DNA of 7,018 bases from Pseudolabrys sp. (GTDB lineage: Bacteria; Pseudomonadota; Alphaproteobacteria; Rhizobiales; Xanthobacteraceae): NCBI GenBank assembly GCA_026125925.1, contig JAHCKF010000186.1, forward strand, positions 1 through 7,018. The letters run 5' to 3'. This document shows, piece after piece, positions 5,046 through 7,018 of the stretch. Position numbers and translations under genes: made by a program. The notes beneath the pieces are model-generated. The model searched no databases and was not told the DNA's origin. It worked only from the letters and a program-made list of their open reading frames with translations. Each line of letters begins with the position of its first letter. Position 1 is the first letter of the stretch.

Positions 5046-5128
5046 CGTCATGGCCGGGCTTGTCCCGGCCATCCACGTCTTAGCCTAGCCCAAAGACGTG
5101 GATGCCCGGCACAAGGCCGGGCATGACG
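5046..5128. repeat. Nested palindromic repeat (rhizobial intergenic element)
   Basis: Two 36-base arms, 5046-5081 and 5093-5128, are reverse complements at 32 of 36 positions around an 11-base centre (5082-5092). Each arm contains its own perfect 9-bp hairpin: ATGGCCGGG/CCCGGCCAT with loop CTTGT (5050-5072), and ATGCCCGGC/GCCGGGCAT with loop ACAAG (5102-5124). The four mismatches between arms fall as two paired changes inside these hairpins, so both hairpins stay perfect. Such elements (CGTCATGGCCGGGCTTGTCC type) are, from memory, frequent between genes in Bradyrhizobium relatives. It lies in the 130-base gap between the TPR gene and ispE, on what is probably one transcript, and generates spurious peptides such as MDGRDKPGHDE and MPGTRPGMTE. 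Confidence 0.85.
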
Positions 5129-5158
5129 GAGTCAAAAGTTAGCGGCAGAGACTCGACC

Positions 5159-6949
5159 TCAGCCGCCGTTGCCCTGCTTGGCCGGGGGCTTTTCCGTCGA
5201 ATTGGCCTGCGAGGTCGCTTCCTCGGGCAGGCCGTGCTCCAGCTTCTTCAGGATCTTCGGCAGTTCTTCCGGCTCGGGCTTGAGGTCGCGCGCATGCGCC
5301 CACTGGAAGGTCGCTTCCAGCTTGCGGCCGACGCGCCAGTAGGCATCGCCGAGGTGATCATTGATGGTCGGATCTTCCGGCTTGAGACCGATGGCGCGCT
5401 CGAGCTCCTTGGTCGCTTCCTCGTAATTGCCGAGCCGGTAGTAGGCCCAGCCGAGCGAGTCGACGATGTAACCGTCGTCCGGACGCTGCGCGACCGCCTT
5501 CTTGATCATGGCCATGCCCTCGTCGAGGTTGATGCCCTGATCGATCCAGGAGTAGCCGAGATAATTGAGCACATGCGGCTGATCGGGGAACAGCTCCAGC
5601 GCCTTCTTCAGATCGCCTTCCGCCTTCGGCCATTGCTTGGCGCGCTCGAAGCAGATGCCGCGGAAATAGAACACGGTCCAGTTCGACTTCTCCGGCTTGC
5701 CGATCAGGTCGATGGCCTTGCTATAGGCCTCGCCGCATTCGGCGAACTTCTTGCGGCCACGCAGCAGATTGCCGAGCGCCAAAGTCGCCTCGAGATCCTT
5801 CGGGTCGGCCTTGATGATCTCATCAAGACGCTTCTGCGCCTCGTCGCTGCGGTCGAGCGCGTCGAGGTCGGCCGCCATCTGGATCGAGGCGTTGCGATAC
5901 AAGGGTGAGTTCGCCGGAATGCGCTCATAGATCTTGATCGCCATGTCCGGCTTCTTGAGCGATTCATAGAGATCGGCCAGCGACAGCAGCGCCAGCGGAT
6001 GCGACGGCGCCAGATGCAGCGCCAGTTGCAGATAAACGAGACCGAGGTCTTCGCCGCCGCGGCGGCCGAGCGAAGCGCCGAGGCCGTAAAGCGCTTCGGC
6101 GGCGCCGGCCTGCGGCCCGGTGACCAGCAACGGCAGCTTGTCGCCGGCTTTAACCTTGGCCATCTCCTCGACGATCAGCGGATGACGCGGCAACTGGCTG
6201 TCGAAGGCCTTGAACACCGTTATCGCCTCGTCACGCTGCCCGTTCCGCGACAGCCAGGAGCCGTAGGCCTCCACCAGGCGGAGCGCGGTCGTGTCGAGCT
6301 TATAGGCGCGTTCGAAGCGTCGGCCGGATTCCTTGCGGTTGCCGGCAATGTCCAGGATCAGGCCGGCGTGCAGGTCCTTGAACAGGGCGTACCACTCGGC
6401 GCCTTTGAGCTTGTCGATCGAATCCACGGCGCCCTTGGAGTCGCCCGCGCCCACCATCGCCCAGGACGACAGCAGCGTGCCCGCGAGGTCGGTGATCGGC
6501 CCGCGCACGGATTGCGTGAGATTCTGCCGCGCGACCGGGAACTGCCGCTGCTTCAACGCGCGCACGCCCAGGACCAGCCGGGCGATGCGGTCGTTGCGGT
6601 CGTGCTGGATCATCCGCTCGGCCAGGCGAATCGCCTCGTCGACGTCGCCGTCCGCCAGGACCGACAAGAAGGCGCGCTCGAGCAGTTCGACGTTGCGCGG
6701 ATCGTTGCGCAGCGCCGCGCGGTAATAGGCCGAGGCCGCCGAAGCATCGCGCTGCACGCCGGCGTGGCGTGCGGCCAAGTAGGCGCCGGAAATCGACGTG
6801 CGGGCGATTTCATGCGCCGAGGGCAACGTCGATATGTCCCGAGCCCGGCTTTGGTTTTGGGCGAGGACCGTCGCCGGCGCAGTCAGAACCAGGACGGCGG
6901 CGCCCAGCAGGGCGCCCGCGCGGCTGCGGAACGAGATCGTGACGGTCAC
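5159..6949 (-). CDS. Exported tetratricopeptide-repeat (TPR) protein
   Basis: This is a 596-residue protein with an N-terminal signal peptide (residues 1-30, hydrophobic core AGALLGAAVLVLTAPATVLA, likely cut after ALA) followed by TPR helices for most of its length. The clearest 34-residue units lie at about 319-352, 385-418, 424-456, 459-493, 495-526 and 529-560; weaker ones cover 72-250. Examples are VLNYLGYSWIDQG (460-472) and VDSLGWAYYRLGNYEEA (496-512). The C-terminal tail from 576 is polar and probably disordered. TPR arrays are protein-binding scaffolds, so a periplasmic or outer-membrane-associated assembly role is plausible, but the partner is unknown and there is no catalytic domain. 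GTG at 6949-6947 was chosen because GGAGG at 6964-6960 lies ten bases upstream; the frame remains open to the right edge, so a more distant start cannot be excluded. It is upstream of ispE on the same strand, separated by the nested palindrome. Confidence 0.88.
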   Translation of the reverse strand: MTVTISFRSRAGALLGAAVLVLTAPATVLAQNQSRARDISTLPSAHEIARTSISGAYLAARHAGVQRDASAASAYYRAALRNDPRNVELLERAFLSVLADGDVDEAIRLAERMIQHDRNDRIARLVLGVRALKQRQFPVARQNLTQSVRGPITDLAGTLLSSWAMVGAGDSKGAVDSIDKLKGAEWYALFKDLHAGLILDIAGNRKESGRRFERAYKLDTTALRLVEAYGSWLSRNGQRDEAITVFKAFDSQLPRHPLIVEEMAKVKAGDKLPLLVTGPQAGAAEALYGLGASLGRRGGEDLGLVYLQLALHLAPSHPLALLSLADLYESLKKPDMAIKIYERIPANSPLYRNASIQMAADLDALDRSDEAQKRLDEIIKADPKDLEATLALGNLLRGRKKFAECGEAYSKAIDLIGKPEKSNWTVFYFRGICFERAKQWPKAEGDLKKALELFPDQPHVLNYLGYSWIDQGINLDEGMAMIKKAVAQRPDDGYIVDSLGWAYYRLGNYEEATKELERAIGLKPEDPTINDHLGDAYWRVGRKLEATFQWAHARDLKPEPEELPKILKKLEHGLPEEATSQANSTEKPPAKQGNGG

Positions 6950-7018
6950 GGGCGATGGGCCTCCATGGGTGGGCTCCGGCGCGCCGACCCTCTGAATCGA
7001 GCGCAGAATGACCTTTTT
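6950..7018 (-). promoter_or_regulatory. Upstream region of the TPR gene
   Basis: These 69 bases hold the GGAGG ribosome site (6964-6960) for the TPR gene and otherwise nothing I can assign. No stop codon or C-terminal motif of another gene is recognisable, and no clear -35/-10 pair is visible before the window ends. Confidence 0.4.

Noticed and set aside
5102..5908. Plus-strand frame (268 codons) antisense to the TPR gene
   Set aside because: Its start lies in the palindromic repeat (MPGTRPGMTE is translated repeat) and the rest mirrors the TPR coding sequence.
1..7018. Search for CRISPR arrays, transposases, toxin-antitoxin pairs, tRNA or rRNA genes
   Set aside because: No regularly spaced direct repeats, no recombinase motifs and no tRNA-like cloverleaf were seen on either strand by eye.

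Overview
The window looks like a chromosomal segment from a high-GC alphaproteobacterium, most likely Rhizobiales in the Bradyrhizobium/Rhodopseudomonas neighbourhood. The reasons are the strong GC bias, the wording of the polyprenyl synthase, DUF2007 and IspE proteins, and two intergenic palindromic repeats of a kind I know as common between genes in that group. This is a judgement from memory of the families, not from a search.

Layout, left to right. (1) Positions 1-131, minus: the first 43 codons of an S49 (SppA-like) peptidase that leaves the window. (2) 132-358: divergent non-coding region. (3) 359-484, plus: a 41-residue single-span membrane microprotein with a good ribosome binding site. 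(4) 486-1479, minus: a TrmN6-like N6-adenine methyltransferase overlapping an upstream DUF2007 gene. (5) 1503-1610: a palindromic repeat. (6) 1625-2620, minus: a family 2 glycosyltransferase with two C-terminal membrane helices. (7) 2621-2757: divergent promoter region. (8) 2758-3780, plus: a long-chain polyprenyl diphosphate synthase (IspB/DdsA type) starting at TTG. (9) 3781-4074, minus: a small exported two-cysteine protein, convergent with the synthase with no gap. (10) 4159-5028, minus: ispE. (11) 5046-5128: a nested palindrome between ispE and its upstream neighbour. (12) 5159-6949, minus: a 596-residue exported TPR protein. The last 69 bases are its upstream region.

Functionally the centre is isoprenoid supply. 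IspE is the fourth enzyme of the MEP pathway, which produces IPP and DMAPP. The polyprenyl synthase polymerises IPP into the ubiquinone side chain. The glycosyltransferase resembles enzymes that use polyprenyl-phosphate carriers, so it may draw on related lipid chemistry, but that link is inference. The methyltransferase and DUF2007 genes form a tight translationally coupled pair.

This is mostly an ordinary housekeeping region. I see no defence system, CRISPR array, transposase, RNA gene or evident new multi-gene system. The points most worth a second look are the nested palindrome whose two arms differ by two base-pair flips that preserve each small hairpin, the 41-residue microprotein, the small exported two-cysteine protein, and several start codons that automatic calling would probably place wrongly.
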